From UBA8337 sp937907245 (GTDB lineage: Bacteria > Pseudomonadota > Alphaproteobacteria > RS24): a stretch of 64,000 bases of DNA. The notes under the pieces are model-generated. The model had not been told where the DNA came from. It did no database searches and saw only the letters and a program-made list of their open reading frames with translations. Positions 41,660 to 51,032 of this stretch are shown in pieces; position 1 is the first letter of the stretch; each line of letters begins with the position of its first letter. The stretch covers positions 1,240,001 through 1,304,000 of the forward strand of contig OZ244774.1 in NCBI GenBank assembly GCA_965219485.1, given 5' to 3'. Made by a program: the position numbers and the translations under genes.

Positions 41660-42268
41660 TTATAAACGGCGCAATATCCGCAAAGATTTGACCGCTTTTT
41701 CTTCGATAAACAATCCCGAATGCAATGCCAATTTATAAATCTCGTGCGGCGGACGCCCGCCATCCGCGACATTAGGGAATACATCATGGATGGCCAAAAT
41801 GCCGCCGCGCATAACCCGCGCTCCCCAATTTCGATAATCCGCCAAAGCCGCTGGCAGGGAATGACCGCCATCAATAAACACGAAAGCGGGTGCCGCCAAA
41901 GGCAATTGCTGCACCACTTGCGACGGGCTGAGGGCTGGAATAACCGTGTCTTCTAAATTCGCACGTCGAATATTGGCGCGGAATTGTAATAAAGACGACA
42001 TGCCGCCCTCCCCGTCATCCAGCTCTGTATCGAAATATTCTTCGCCAGGTTGGTTTTCTTCGGAGCCACGGTGATGGTCAATGGCCAGCAAAACGCCGCC
42101 AGCCAATTGGCAAGCCGTGCCGAGTATCACCGTCGACTTGCCACAATAAGAGCCAATTTCAACGCATAGGCCTTGGGGTGACATTTCACTTGCCACCGCA
42201 AATAGAGCTTCGCCCTCTTGCTCGTCCAAAAACCCTTTTACGCTATCCAGCGCAATGGGAAGCTTCAT
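41660..42268 (-). CDS. Class I SAM-dependent methyltransferase (Methyltransf_24)
   Basis: A 202-residue methyltransferase-fold protein. The glycine loop VEIGSYCGKSTVILG is near residue 36, AIDHHRG near 63, and the FIDGGHSLPAALADYRNW strand near 128, which fits the Methyltransf_24 group that modifies sugars or rhamnosyl chains. It is convergent with the glycosyltransferase operon, 18 bases from its last stop, and completes a four-gene set of probable glycan or glycolipid enzymes. Confidence 0.85.
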   Translation of the reverse strand: MKLPIALDSVKGFLDEQEGEALFAVASEMSPQGLCVEIGSYCGKSTVILGTACQLAGGVLLAIDHHRGSEENQPGEEYFDTELDDGEGGMSSLLQFRANIRRANLEDTVIPALSPSQVVQQLPLAAPAFVFIDGGHSLPAALADYRNWGARVMRGGILAIHDVFPNVADGGRPPHEIYKLALHSGLFIEEKAVKSLRILRRL

Positions 42269-42269
42269 A

Positions 42270-43628
42270 TTACCGGCCCACTTTACGTTTTAAAGCGCTG
42301 GATCCAAATTGAGATGGGCTCAAATCTGGCGCATCCAAATTAGCAGGGCCTTCTTCCAACTTAATGTGATCGACGCTATAGCGGCCTGAGGCTAAGTCAT
42401 GCATCACATCAAACTCGAATACGCAGGCAGGCGCTTCATAGTAGTTTTTAATAAATGCATGCTGCACTCGCGTCAGCGCGCCTTTATCGTCGTATAAATC
42501 AGCCATCAAGAAAATCCAGCTATCTTCGTCGGCATAAAACTGGCGCTTGGTGTAGGTCGGGTTAAACCCAGGCCTTACCGTGGCTTCCAAAATATTTACC
42601 CGATGCGCCTCATAGCGCAACAAATCTGGGTTCGGATGGTTTGGCGTCATCAGCTCATCCGCCGAGGTGGTCGAGGCCGAGGCGCGATAATTATTATACG
42701 GCACTAGAATTTCGCGTTTTCCAACCAGCTTCCATTCATAGCGGTCTGGCGAACCGCCAAACAAAAACATATTATCATTATTGCGCAGGCCACCCGATGT
42801 GCTCAGCGGCCCATCATAAGTTGTCATGCTGGGCGTGGTGCGCATGACTTTACGTGTACTTGGGTTAAAAATAGAGCCATGACGCGCCTTCTCAATCTGG
42901 TTAATCGTATTGGTCATCGAGAAGCCTTGGCCGTTAAAGCGCGGTGGCGAGGTCCAAACCCCCATCCAAACAAATTGGTCATTGGCATGTTTCGCCACCG
43001 GCCCTTGCGGGTCAGCGTAATAATTATAGCGCCAGTCTTTGCGCGTAATGCGCGTACGATCGCCATTTGGATAGACATTGGCGCCATTGGTTACCGCTTG
43101 GTAACGATAGCCATGCCAATGAAAATTATGGTTCCAGTAATATTCAACCGGCGTTTTAGGCAACGGGAACGGCACGCCAATCCGCGCGCCTTCGACGCCA
43201 TTTCCATTGTCTGTCAACTTGGCCCGCGAGACATTTTTCTTGGTCTCGTCATAAACAAAGTCTGGCAGCGCACAAGACCGCCGCGACGGATAGACATGCA
43301 TCTTATAGGTCTCCGGGTGGCGCTCGAATAGCGCCAATTGCCCGGCACTTAGACGGCTCTTATGGCGCTCTTTATTGGCGTTGGTGATGGTGAACAAAGG
43401 CTTATCAGCGGCAAAGGGGTCGATATGATCGCCGCCGCGCACATAGCCGGCAGGCGGTTGAGTGATGCCACCCGTATAGGCAGGAACCGCACCCGAGGCT
43501 CTAGGGTCGGCGCCATTTTTCGTCAAAACGCTACCGAGCGAACTGGCATCGAGCGCGAAACTGGGAACCACAGAACCCATTACTAAGGCGAAACCTAGGG
43601 TAAGGCTTGGAATCAAGGCTTTATTCAT
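42270..43628 (-). CDS. DUF1329 exported protein
   Basis: A 452-residue exported protein of the DUF1329 family (LolA/LppX-like fold). A signal peptide (MNKALIPSLTLGFALVMG, cleavage near SFA-LD) is followed by GGITQPPAGY near residue 53, VPFPLPKTPVEYYWNHN near 150, DTAWVY-like ERYEWKLVGKRE and YADEDSWIFL near 370. In gammaproteobacteria, DUF1329 proteins lie with DUF1302 outer-membrane proteins and RND exporters; here none is near. It ends one base before the methyltransferase start upstream on the minus strand. Its role is not known. Confidence 0.9.
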   Translation of the reverse strand: MNKALIPSLTLGFALVMGSVVPSFALDASSLGSVLTKNGADPRASGAVPAYTGGITQPPAGYVRGGDHIDPFAADKPLFTITNANKERHKSRLSAGQLALFERHPETYKMHVYPSRRSCALPDFVYDETKKNVSRAKLTDNGNGVEGARIGVPFPLPKTPVEYYWNHNFHWHGYRYQAVTNGANVYPNGDRTRITRKDWRYNYYADPQGPVAKHANDQFVWMGVWTSPPRFNGQGFSMTNTINQIEKARHGSIFNPSTRKVMRTTPSMTTYDGPLSTSGGLRNNDNMFLFGGSPDRYEWKLVGKREILVPYNNYRASASTTSADELMTPNHPNPDLLRYEAHRVNILEATVRPGFNPTYTKRQFYADEDSWIFLMADLYDDKGALTRVQHAFIKNYYEAPACVFEFDVMHDLASGRYSVDHIKLEEGPANLDAPDLSPSQFGSSALKRKVGR

Positions 43629-43700
43629 TATCTCATCTCCTGTTTCGACAGAGCTTACCGAGGATGCCGCCTGTATACAAGAAAAGCCTCGAGGCTCGAC

Positions 43701-45104
43701 TTATGAGCTTTTAGATGATGTGCGCGCCAGGCGGGTTGCCTCTAATTCTACCATAACTTTTTTATGCTCATTCTCATCGAAGCTAAATCGCATAAACAAA
43801 ATGGCGCCCACGATATAAGCGACAAATGGTAACCCCGCATAAAGCCCCTTGAAGGTCCAAACCACCGTCGCGGATTGCTCGGCATTGGGAACAAATCCAG
43901 ACAGGCTTAACGCAAAGCCCGTGACCATGAGCATGACGCCATAGGCGGATTTGGAAACGAAATACCAAGCGGCAAAATAGGCCCCTTCTTTGCGCTCTCC
44001 CGTGCGGTATTCGTCAAAATCAATAATATCCGATTTAATCGATGGATTGACCGTGCCCCCGCACGAGCCGGCCGCGCCCGCCAGAGCGGCCAAGGAAACC
44101 AATAAAACTTCATCGCCAGGGTTCAGCGTTATCATGCCGCCAAAGGCGCAGGCTGACACCAGCAGAGAGCCGAGCCAAAGGTTCTTTTTGCCCAAGCGAC
44201 GCGCCAAAGGCATCCAAAGTGGGGTTAAAGAGAAGGAGAAAACCATATAAGCGAGAATAAAGAACGGCGCCAATTGCGGCGCGTTCATCACATAATGGGC
44301 CACGTAAAGGGTCAAAATCGTAATCGTCGCCCCGCCAAGGTTCTCGATGAAAATAACGATGAGTAAAAGCCGTGCATGGCTGTTTCTCCAAATATCGCGC
44401 GCCGCTTCCCAAGGTTTTTCCGGCGCTTTATCCATAAACTCTGGGCGCTCTTTCAAAAACCAAGCGCAAGCCAAAAGGCATAAACCACAAAAAACGGCGG
44501 CATAAAATGACTGCGTCGACGACAAAGCACGCACCGCCGCTTCGCTCTCGGCTTCAGCTGAGATGAGCAGGCTCATGGTAAACAGGGCAGAAATATAGCC
44601 CGCAATCCAGCCCGCATGACGGGCGCCAAAAATCTTCGTGCGCTCATGATAGTCATCCGTAAGCTCTGCGCCCAAAGACATATGCGGCACAATGAACATG
44701 GTCTGGGCGGAAAAGAAGCCGATAATCGCCACGCCCATCCATAGGCTCAACTGCCCTTCTGAAAGCCAGGCGGGGGGCGCTGAGAGCATCCAGAAAAATG
44801 CTCCGGTCGGCAAAATAGAGCCAAACAACCAAGGCCGACGGCGGCCAATACGGGTTTTCGTTTTATCGGAAAGATAGCCAACTAGCGGATCTGAAATCGC
44901 ATCCCAAAACCGCGAGAGACCATAAATCGCGCCCATCAAAGCAGGCGCGATAAGCAAAACATCCGTGGCAAATTTCATCGTGTAAAGGGTTACCAAACAA
45001 AACATGTAACCAGCGCCCACGGGGGGTAAAGCATATAAAAAAACTTCTAACCAACTCACTCGGCGCATTTTGGACGGCGCCAATTTTGCTTCTGTCACAC
45101 TCAT
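43701..45104 (-). CDS. MFS transporter, GPH (sugar:cation) family
   Basis: A 467-residue twelve-helix transporter of the glycoside-pentoside-hexuronide family (MelB-like). The family motif is clear near residue 52: SRFWDAISDPLVGYLSDKT, with RIGRRRPWL after it, and a second PIKSD-like NPSIKSDIIDFDEYRTGERKEG near 352 (seen as SIKSDIIDFDEY). It probably imports a sugar or related solute with Na or H. It lies upstream of DUF1329 on the same strand, 72 bases apart; the two may be co-transcribed. A 12-bp tandem array lies in its upstream region. Confidence 0.88.
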   Translation of the reverse strand: MSVTEAKLAPSKMRRVSWLEVFLYALPPVGAGYMFCLVTLYTMKFATDVLLIAPALMGAIYGLSRFWDAISDPLVGYLSDKTKTRIGRRRPWLFGSILPTGAFFWMLSAPPAWLSEGQLSLWMGVAIIGFFSAQTMFIVPHMSLGAELTDDYHERTKIFGARHAGWIAGYISALFTMSLLISAEAESEAAVRALSSTQSFYAAVFCGLCLLACAWFLKERPEFMDKAPEKPWEAARDIWRNSHARLLLIVIFIENLGGATITILTLYVAHYVMNAPQLAPFFILAYMVFSFSLTPLWMPLARRLGKKNLWLGSLLVSACAFGGMITLNPGDEVLLVSLAALAGAAGSCGGTVNPSIKSDIIDFDEYRTGERKEGAYFAAWYFVSKSAYGVMLMVTGFALSLSGFVPNAEQSATVVWTFKGLYAGLPFVAYIVGAILFMRFSFDENEHKKVMVELEATRLARTSSKSS

Positions 45105-45155
45105 AAATTTGTCTCCCTGCCCGTGAGAGCATCATTTATCACGAGCCTTTGCAAG

Positions 45156-45239
45156 ACTAAATATAAGGCTAAATATAAGGCTAAATATAAGGTTAAATAG
45201 AAGGTCAAATATAGGGCTCAAAGCAGGGCTGAATATATT
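45156..45239. repeat. 12-bp tandem array, seven units
   Basis: Seven head-to-tail 12-base units, the best being GCTAAATATAAG (45168-45179 and 45180-45191). Later units drift (GTTAAATAGAAG, GTCAAATATAGG, GCTCAAAGCAGG, GCTGAATATATT). It fills the divergent promoter space between the GPH transporter and the proton-channel operon. Confidence 0.9.
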
Positions 45240-45295
45240 CGACACAACCCCTCAAGCCCCCTAAAGTGTGCCCACTTATTATGGGAGTTATCACT

Positions 45296-45880
45296 ATGCA
45301 AAAGGCATCCAAAACCTTTGCGCCCAGCAGCAATAGCAAGGCTTTGCATCAGGGGCTTATCGTTCTCGGGTTAATTTTATTCGGCGCTTATCTGCTTTAT
45401 GACAGCGGGCTTTTGAGCGTCTTATTGGCCGGCGACAAGAGCCGCTTATCTTGGCTCATTCTCCTTATTTGGGCGCTGATGAGCGCGCGCTGGATTTATT
45501 TATTGCAATGGGTGCAAGCGCAAAGAGATGACCTTCCCCTGTTTCAAAGCGAGCCAGAAGATGAGCAAGAAGCCAAAATGGCGCGCTGGTTAAACCATGG
45601 TTGGTTTGCCGCCGATAGCGTTTTGAAAATCGGCCTTTTGGGAACCATAATTGGGTTTATTCTTATGCTGGCGCCTATTTCAAGCCTCGTCAGCTTCGAC
45701 CCCGCCAGCTTGCAAAAAGCTTTGGGCGGCATGTCTGGCGGCATGGCCGTTGCCCTATACACCACACTCACCGGACTTGCGGTTAACATCGTGTTGCGCT
45801 TTCAGTTTCAATTTCTGGCCGATACGATGCAATCTTTAATGTTACAAGCCCGAGGGACGCAGATGGACACGCCCGCATGA
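45296..45880 (+). CDS. MotA/TolQ/ExbB-type proton channel protein
   Basis: A 194-residue membrane protein with four predicted helices: about residues 20-43, 52-72, 110-133 and 145-165. The helix pair GLLGTIIGFILMLAPISS and MAVALYTTLTGLAVNIVL carries the proton-channel family pattern, with the conserved Thr/Gly face. I start at 45296, where GGGAG is 8 nt upstream, not at the open-frame ATG 45266. It is the first gene of a three-gene operon; the next gene overlaps by 4 bases. TolQ and MotA proper have other neighbours, so the role is unknown. Confidence 0.85.
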   Translation: MQKASKTFAPSSNSKALHQGLIVLGLILFGAYLLYDSGLLSVLLAGDKSRLSWLILLIWALMSARWIYLLQWVQAQRDDLPLFQSEPEDEQEAKMARWLNHGWFAADSVLKIGLLGTIIGFILMLAPISSLVSFDPASLQKALGGMSGGMAVALYTTLTGLAVNIVLRFQFQFLADTMQSLMLQARGTQMDTPA

Positions 45881-46524
45881 TTGGCGCAAAACTATTCGCC
45901 CCAGCCGAAGACCAAAATGCTTTCACCGACATTTTGTTCAATGCCCTTTTGGGTTTTGCTTTCATGTTCTCCATCGCCTTTATGCTCATCCGTCCTGAGA
46001 TTATTCAGGGCAAGGTGAACCCAAAAGCGGAGTTTATGATTACCGCCGCTTGGCCCGACGGCCATGAAGACGATATCGATTTGATTGTCGAAGATGGCGA
46101 AGGCAACTTGGTTTGGTTTGATGCGCGCGAGTCTGGCCTGATGCACTTAGACCGTGATGACCGAGGGTTTTTGGGCGATAGTATTACCGTGGCAGGACGC
46201 ACCATCAACAATCCATTAAACCAAGAAACCGTTACCCTTCGCGGCATTGCGGCTGGCGAATATGTGGTCAATCTATTGCACTATAAAGCGCAAGGCAGCG
46301 GCACGGTTCCGGTAAAAGTGAAGGTTGAAAAACTAAACCCGCAGGTCAGCGTCATTTTTGCGGGCACCACGCAATTGAACGGGGCGGGCGATGAGCAAAC
46401 CTCTATCCGCTTCCGCCTAGATGCGGCAGGCAATGTGGTGGAAATGGCGACCCGCGATAAATTGCTCATTCGGGCCGAGAGCTTTGAAGCCAAGCGCAAT
46501 TCGGATGCAGGAGATAGCCAATGA
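45877..46524 (+). CDS. MotB/ExbD-like partner with beta-sandwich domain
   Basis: A 215-residue protein with a single N-terminal helix, FTDILFNALLGFAFMFSIAFML at about residues 16-37 (given here in part), whose leading Asp sits where MotB and ExbD carry the proton-binding Asp. The exported part is a beta-rich domain with DDIDLIVEDGEGNLVWF and LRGIAAGEYVVNLLHY, resembling the DUF2135 / pre-peptidase type beta-sandwich, not the peptidoglycan-binding OmpA domain of MotB. Overlaps both neighbours by 4 bases. Confidence 0.75.
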   Translation: MIGAKLFAPAEDQNAFTDILFNALLGFAFMFSIAFMLIRPEIIQGKVNPKAEFMITAAWPDGHEDDIDLIVEDGEGNLVWFDARESGLMHLDRDDRGFLGDSITVAGRTINNPLNQETVTLRGIAAGEYVVNLLHYKAQGSGTVPVKVKVEKLNPQVSVIFAGTTQLNGAGDEQTSIRFRLDAAGNVVEMATRDKLLIRAESFEAKRNSDAGDSQ

Positions 46525-47084
46525 CCATCCCGCTTGTCCTGGGGCTGGCCTATGCCGCCATTGCCGCTTTATTGCTGAACCTCAACCTGCCGAATACGTT
46601 TCCCAAACGCTATAGCCGCGCGATTAAAATTAGCGCGATAATTATCGTCAGCTTGCTTTATGCGGGCACCTATCACGGCAGCCAAAACTTGCGCGGCTGG
46701 GCCATCCAAAAAGCGCCACCCAATCCGTTTAAACTACATTGGGCCATCGTAGAGGAGCCAGATAAGATTAAACGCACCGATGGCGCGATTTATATTCTGG
46801 GCCAAGCGATGCGCGCAAACGGCTCGCCCACAGGTAGCCCACGCCTTTATGAATTGCCGTTCACGCCAGAGCTGGCCGAAGAAATCGACGAAGCCCTGAG
46901 CAAAAAAGAAGACGGCAAACCGCTAGAGGCGCGCCTCAGCTATAAGGCGGCCAATCCGGATAGTGAGATGGAAGAGATAAAAAAACGGGACGGCAATAAA
47001 AGCCGCCCCGATTCTGCTGGCGATGAGGAGAGGTTGAAGCTTGAATTTAGAGAGCTTCCTACCCCAGACCTTCCGCCGAAATAG
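46521..47084 (+). CDS. Membrane protein of the proton-channel operon
   Basis: A 187-residue protein with two N-terminal helices (about residues 3-22 and 35-52) and a soluble C-terminal part with charged, Lys/Glu-rich sequence (EEIDEALSKKEDGK, EMEEIKKRDGNK) ending LPTPDLPPK. It has no match I recognise. Its ATG overlaps the stop of the MotB/ExbD-like gene, so it is very likely a third part of the same complex. A short hairpin CCCTCA / TGAGGG (47088-47104) follows, without a T run. Confidence 0.72.
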   Translation: MTIPLVLGLAYAAIAALLLNLNLPNTFPKRYSRAIKISAIIIVSLLYAGTYHGSQNLRGWAIQKAPPNPFKLHWAIVEEPDKIKRTDGAIYILGQAMRANGSPTGSPRLYELPFTPELAEEIDEALSKKEDGKPLEARLSYKAANPDSEMEEIKKRDGNKSRPDSAGDEERLKLEFRELPTPDLPPK

Positions 47085-47119
47085 TCCCCCTCAAAATCTG
47101 AGGGAGAAGATTTTCCGTT

Positions 47120-49339
47120 TTACTTGGCTGCAAGTTTCTTTTTCGCAGCTTCTTGCACTTCATAGTCTTGCCAGCTACGCGCCACGATAAAGGCATGGAT
47201 GCTGTCCACGTCTTTTTCGCTCAAGCGATCTGCAAAGCTCGACATGCCGCGGTCTTCCAACACGCCGCCCAGCACAATTTCCTTGAACATGCGGTGCGTT
47301 TGATCGCTCATTTTGCGCAAGTCTGGCAAGGCCGCAGACCCAATAACCGCAATGCCATGACAGAAGGTGCAAACCTCATGATACAGCTCCATGCCATGGT
47401 CTACGACTTCTGCTTTCAGCTCCATTTCTGGTGGCTTCGGAATTTCGCGTGCCCAATGGTCTGGCTCGTCGATAGACAGACCGCCGTTCAGCTTGAACAC
47501 CAACAGACGACCAAAGTTGCCATACTTAGAAGACGCAGGCGTCGTTGACCCATCCGTTAGGCCAGCACCGCCAGAGCCCACTTGAATGGCCACATATTGC
47601 TCGCCATCAATTGCATAGGTGATGGGCGGGGCAATGGTGCTTGTGTAGGTGTTTACTTTCCAAACTTCTTCGCCCGTGGTGGCATCATAGGCCACAAAGT
47701 AACCGTCGCCATTGCCTTGGAACACCAAACCAGCTTCGGTCGACAAAGTGCCACCGTTCCAATGGGTGCTATGTTCGCGCATCCAATGCGTTTTGCCGGT
47801 CAGCGGGTCAAAGGCTGTAATGTAGCCCTTGTTACCCGGCATATCTGGGTGCTCTGCTACCAAGGGTAGAAGGCGTCCAAACTCAATGCCTGTGTTCCAG
47901 CCGCCTTCGATGTATTTATAGCGACCCGTGGCTTTAAAGTCGTGGTCGATGTCAAATACCAAGGGGCTTTCCATGGCCGGAATATAAACCAGGCCGGTAT
48001 TTGGATTAAACGACATGGCCATCCAGTTATGTCCGCCGAGCGGGCCAGGCAAAATCCATTTCGACTCGCGCGATTTATTAAAATCGCGGGAATCATTTTC
48101 TACCGGACGCCCTGTATCCATATCAATGTGGGTTGCCCAATTTACAGTTACATATGGGTTGGCACGCAACAGCTCGCCTGTTTCGCGGTCAAGAACATAG
48201 AAGAAGCCGTTTTTCGGCGCCTGCATAATCACTTTGCGCTGCTTGCCGTCGATTTCCATATCGGCCAGCATCATATCTTGCACAGCCGTATAGTCCCATG
48301 TGTCGCCTGGCGTCGTTTGATAATGCCATTTCTTCGCGCCCGTGTTCGGGTCTAGGGCCACGATGGAGGATAGGAAAAGGTTATCGCCACCGCCCGGAGA
48401 GCGGATGGTGCGTGTCCAAGGACTGCCGTTCCCCACGCCCAAGAAAACCGTATCGGTATCTGGGTCATAAACAATCGAGTTCCAAACGGTGCCGCCACCG
48501 CCGATTTTCCACCACTCGCCACCTTTCCAGGTCTTGGCAGCTTCTTCCATTTCAGGGTGCTCAAACGGCAGGTTCGGGTCGCCTGGCACCGTGTAGAAAC
48601 GCCAGTCTTGTTCGCCGGTTTTCGTGTCATAAGCCGTTACATACCCGCGCACGCCCAATTCGCCGCCGCCATTACCAATAAACACACGGCCATTGGCCAC
48701 GCGTGGCGCTGCCGTGATGGTGTAAGGACGGTTGCGGTCGATCAAAGTATTGACGCGCCAGATTTCTTCGCCCGTCTCCGCATTCAGCGAAACCAGATAG
48801 CCATCCAAAGTCGCCAGATAAACCGCGCCCTCATAAACGGCAACACCGCGGTTCACGACATCGCAACACGCTTTGCGCGCCCAATCGCCCGGCACTTCTG
48901 GGTCATAGGACCAAATTTCGTCGCCGGTTTTTGCATCCACCGCATAGACCACACTCCAAGAGCTGGTCATATACATAATGCCGTCGACAACAATCGGAGA
49001 GGCTTCGAGGCCACGCGTTGTGTACATATCGACGGAAAAAGCCAGCTCAAGATCTTTGATCGACTTCGCGTTAATTTGCGTCAGTGGCGAATGGCGCTGC
49101 TCGCCATAGTCACGGCCATAAGACAGCCAATTGCCTGGCTCGCTATCGGCCGCAATAATACGGTCGGTATCAATTTGGCCAATGCTCGCACTGGCAGAGC
49201 CCTTGCTTGAGAACATGCCCGACAGGCCGCCCTCATCGGATTGTTGCATCATGGCGCTGATAATGCCCAAGGCCAAAAGGCCGCCGGCCACGACATTAAT
49301 TATGGTTGCTTGTTGTCTCGTAAATGACGGATGTCCCAT
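47120..49339 (-). CDS. PQQ-dependent alcohol dehydrogenase, quinohemoprotein
   Basis: A 739-residue exported dehydrogenase, membrane-anchored by a helix at residues 14-30, with an eight-bladed PQQ propeller and a C-terminal cytochrome c domain (CTFCHG near 648, axial Met in GMSSF near 695). The vicinal disulfide over PQQ is in KACCDVV near 156. The catalytic Asp is in GDTWDYTA near 342; two residues on stands Thr, not the second Asp of lanthanide enzymes, so calcium is the likely metal. It oxidises alcohols to aldehydes and gives electrons to the respiratory chain. Single gene, convergent with the channel operon. Confidence 0.95.
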   Translation of the reverse strand: MGHPSFTRQQATIINVVAGGLLALGIISAMMQQSDEGGLSGMFSSKGSASASIGQIDTDRIIAADSEPGNWLSYGRDYGEQRHSPLTQINAKSIKDLELAFSVDMYTTRGLEASPIVVDGIMYMTSSWSVVYAVDAKTGDEIWSYDPEVPGDWARKACCDVVNRGVAVYEGAVYLATLDGYLVSLNAETGEEIWRVNTLIDRNRPYTITAAPRVANGRVFIGNGGGELGVRGYVTAYDTKTGEQDWRFYTVPGDPNLPFEHPEMEEAAKTWKGGEWWKIGGGGTVWNSIVYDPDTDTVFLGVGNGSPWTRTIRSPGGGDNLFLSSIVALDPNTGAKKWHYQTTPGDTWDYTAVQDMMLADMEIDGKQRKVIMQAPKNGFFYVLDRETGELLRANPYVTVNWATHIDMDTGRPVENDSRDFNKSRESKWILPGPLGGHNWMAMSFNPNTGLVYIPAMESPLVFDIDHDFKATGRYKYIEGGWNTGIEFGRLLPLVAEHPDMPGNKGYITAFDPLTGKTHWMREHSTHWNGGTLSTEAGLVFQGNGDGYFVAYDATTGEEVWKVNTYTSTIAPPITYAIDGEQYVAIQVGSGGAGLTDGSTTPASSKYGNFGRLLVFKLNGGLSIDEPDHWAREIPKPPEMELKAEVVDHGMELYHEVCTFCHGIAVIGSAALPDLRKMSDQTHRMFKEIVLGGVLEDRGMSSFADRLSEKDVDSIHAFIVARSWQDYEVQEAAKKKLAAK

Positions 49340-49506
49340 TCACTTCTCTCCCTAAAACTCGATTAAAAAATACTAGGAACAAACCGACCTAACAGACAAG
49401 CCCCAAATGCCCAGCAAATGAATTTTTGTGGATTTTTTCTTGCGACATAATTACCTCCTTGCTCCGCCGATATTTCTGCCTAATATCGTGGGAGGGAGAT
49501 TTTATT

Positions 49507-51018
49507 ATGAGTAAGCAAGCAAACCAACCACATGTAACCATTATCGGCAGCGGCGTCGGGGGTATTTGCATGGCTATGCAATTGATCCGCCATGGACGCA
49601 ATAATTTTACCATTTTGGAAAAAGCCGAAGATATTGGTGGCACTTGGCGCGACAATGATTATCCGGGTTGCGCTTGCGATGTGCCTTCGCATTTTTACTC
49701 TTTCTCCTTTGAAACACGCGGCAATTGGTCGAGGGTCTATCCAGCGCGCAAAGAAATTCACGCCTATTTGAATGAGCTGACGGAAAAATATCGCCTGCGC
49801 AAAAAGACCCGCTTCAATAGCGAATTGCTCAGCGCCAAATTCGATGAAAAAAGTCAAAAATGGAACCTAACTCTGACCAATGGCGATGTGTTGACTACCG
49901 ATGTCGTGGTAACGGCTTTGGGCCAGCTCAATCGTCCGAAAGTGCCTGAAATTAACGGCCAAAATGATTTTGAGGGGGCTATTTTCCATTCTGCCGAATG
50001 GCAACATGATGCGCCCATTAGCGGAAAAAAAGTCGCCGTTATTGGCAATGGCCCTTCGGCCGCGCAATTTATCCCGGAAGTCGCGAAAGTCGCTGACCAC
50101 CTGACCGTATTCCAACGCTCGCCATGCCATGTTGTGCCGCGCAATGATAAAGAATACGGCGCGATTGCAAAATTCCTTCTGGCGTTCCCAGCCGTTCGGC
50201 GCGCCTATCGCGGCTTATTGTATTATGCCATCGAGAAAAACTTCACGGTGTTTAATGAGATTAAAAACGCCCGCCTTTTGATTAAATTATTCAATCTGCC
50301 GGGGGACCTGACAAAAATCATTGCCGATCATTTCGACGAGCAAGTTAAAGACCCCGCACTGCGCGAAATACTTAAGCCAGATTATCCGGTCGGCTGTAAG
50401 CGCGTGGTTATTTCTGACGAATATCTGCCCGCTTTGCAGCGCGAGAATGTAACCGTCGAAGTGTCGGGCATTGAAAAAATTACCAAAACCGGCATTCAAA
50501 CTAAAGATGGCCACTTGCATGAATTCGATTCGATTGTCTATGGCACCGGCTTTGCCTCAACCGAATTTTTGGCACCGCTCGATGTTTCTGGCACCCAAGG
50601 GACGGATTTAAACAAGGCTTGGAAAGATGGCGCCGAAGCTTACCTTGGCATCACCATGCCTAACTTCCCTAATTTTTTCATGCTGTATGGGCCCAACACC
50701 AATCTTGGTCATAATTCGATTATCTTCATGATCGAATGTCAGGTGACTTACGTTCTCAGCTGCCTCGAAAAAATGGAAGCGCAAAATGCCACGAGTATGG
50801 ATTTGAAACCAAGCGCTATGGCAGAGTTTGCTGACTTCTTAAAAGCCCGCATGGACACTTCGGTTTTCGTGAAGGAATGCGATAGCTGGTATAAAAACGA
50901 AAGTGGCAAAGTGACCAACAACTGGCCAGAGTTCACCTATGTCTACCAAGACGCAACCCAAGCTGCCAAAGAAGAAGACTACGAATTCAGCGGCACCAAT
51001 CAGGTGGCAGCTGAGTAA
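49507..51018 (+). CDS. Baeyer-Villiger-type flavin monooxygenase
   Basis: A 503-residue FAD monooxygenase. The FAD motif GSGVGGICMAM is near residue 15, the NADPH motif VIGNGPSAAQF near 180, and between them the Baeyer-Villiger fingerprint F-x-G-x3-H-x3-W is exact in FEGAIFHSAEW near 160. It would turn a ketone into an ester or lactone with O2 and NADPH. Start 49507 has GGAGGGAG upstream; the frame is open to 49426. It is divergent from the PQQ dehydrogenase and 14 bases before the copper chaperone gene. Confidence 0.92.
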   Translation: MSKQANQPHVTIIGSGVGGICMAMQLIRHGRNNFTILEKAEDIGGTWRDNDYPGCACDVPSHFYSFSFETRGNWSRVYPARKEIHAYLNELTEKYRLRKKTRFNSELLSAKFDEKSQKWNLTLTNGDVLTTDVVVTALGQLNRPKVPEINGQNDFEGAIFHSAEWQHDAPISGKKVAVIGNGPSAAQFIPEVAKVADHLTVFQRSPCHVVPRNDKEYGAIAKFLLAFPAVRRAYRGLLYYAIEKNFTVFNEIKNARLLIKLFNLPGDLTKIIADHFDEQVKDPALREILKPDYPVGCKRVVISDEYLPALQRENVTVEVSGIEKITKTGIQTKDGHLHEFDSIVYGTGFASTEFLAPLDVSGTQGTDLNKAWKDGAEAYLGITMPNFPNFFMLYGPNTNLGHNSIIFMIECQVTYVLSCLEKMEAQNATSMDLKPSAMAEFADFLKARMDTSVFVKECDSWYKNESGKVTNNWPEFTYVYQDATQAAKEEDYEFSGTNQVAAE

Positions 51019-51032
51019 TTCTGGCGAGTAAA

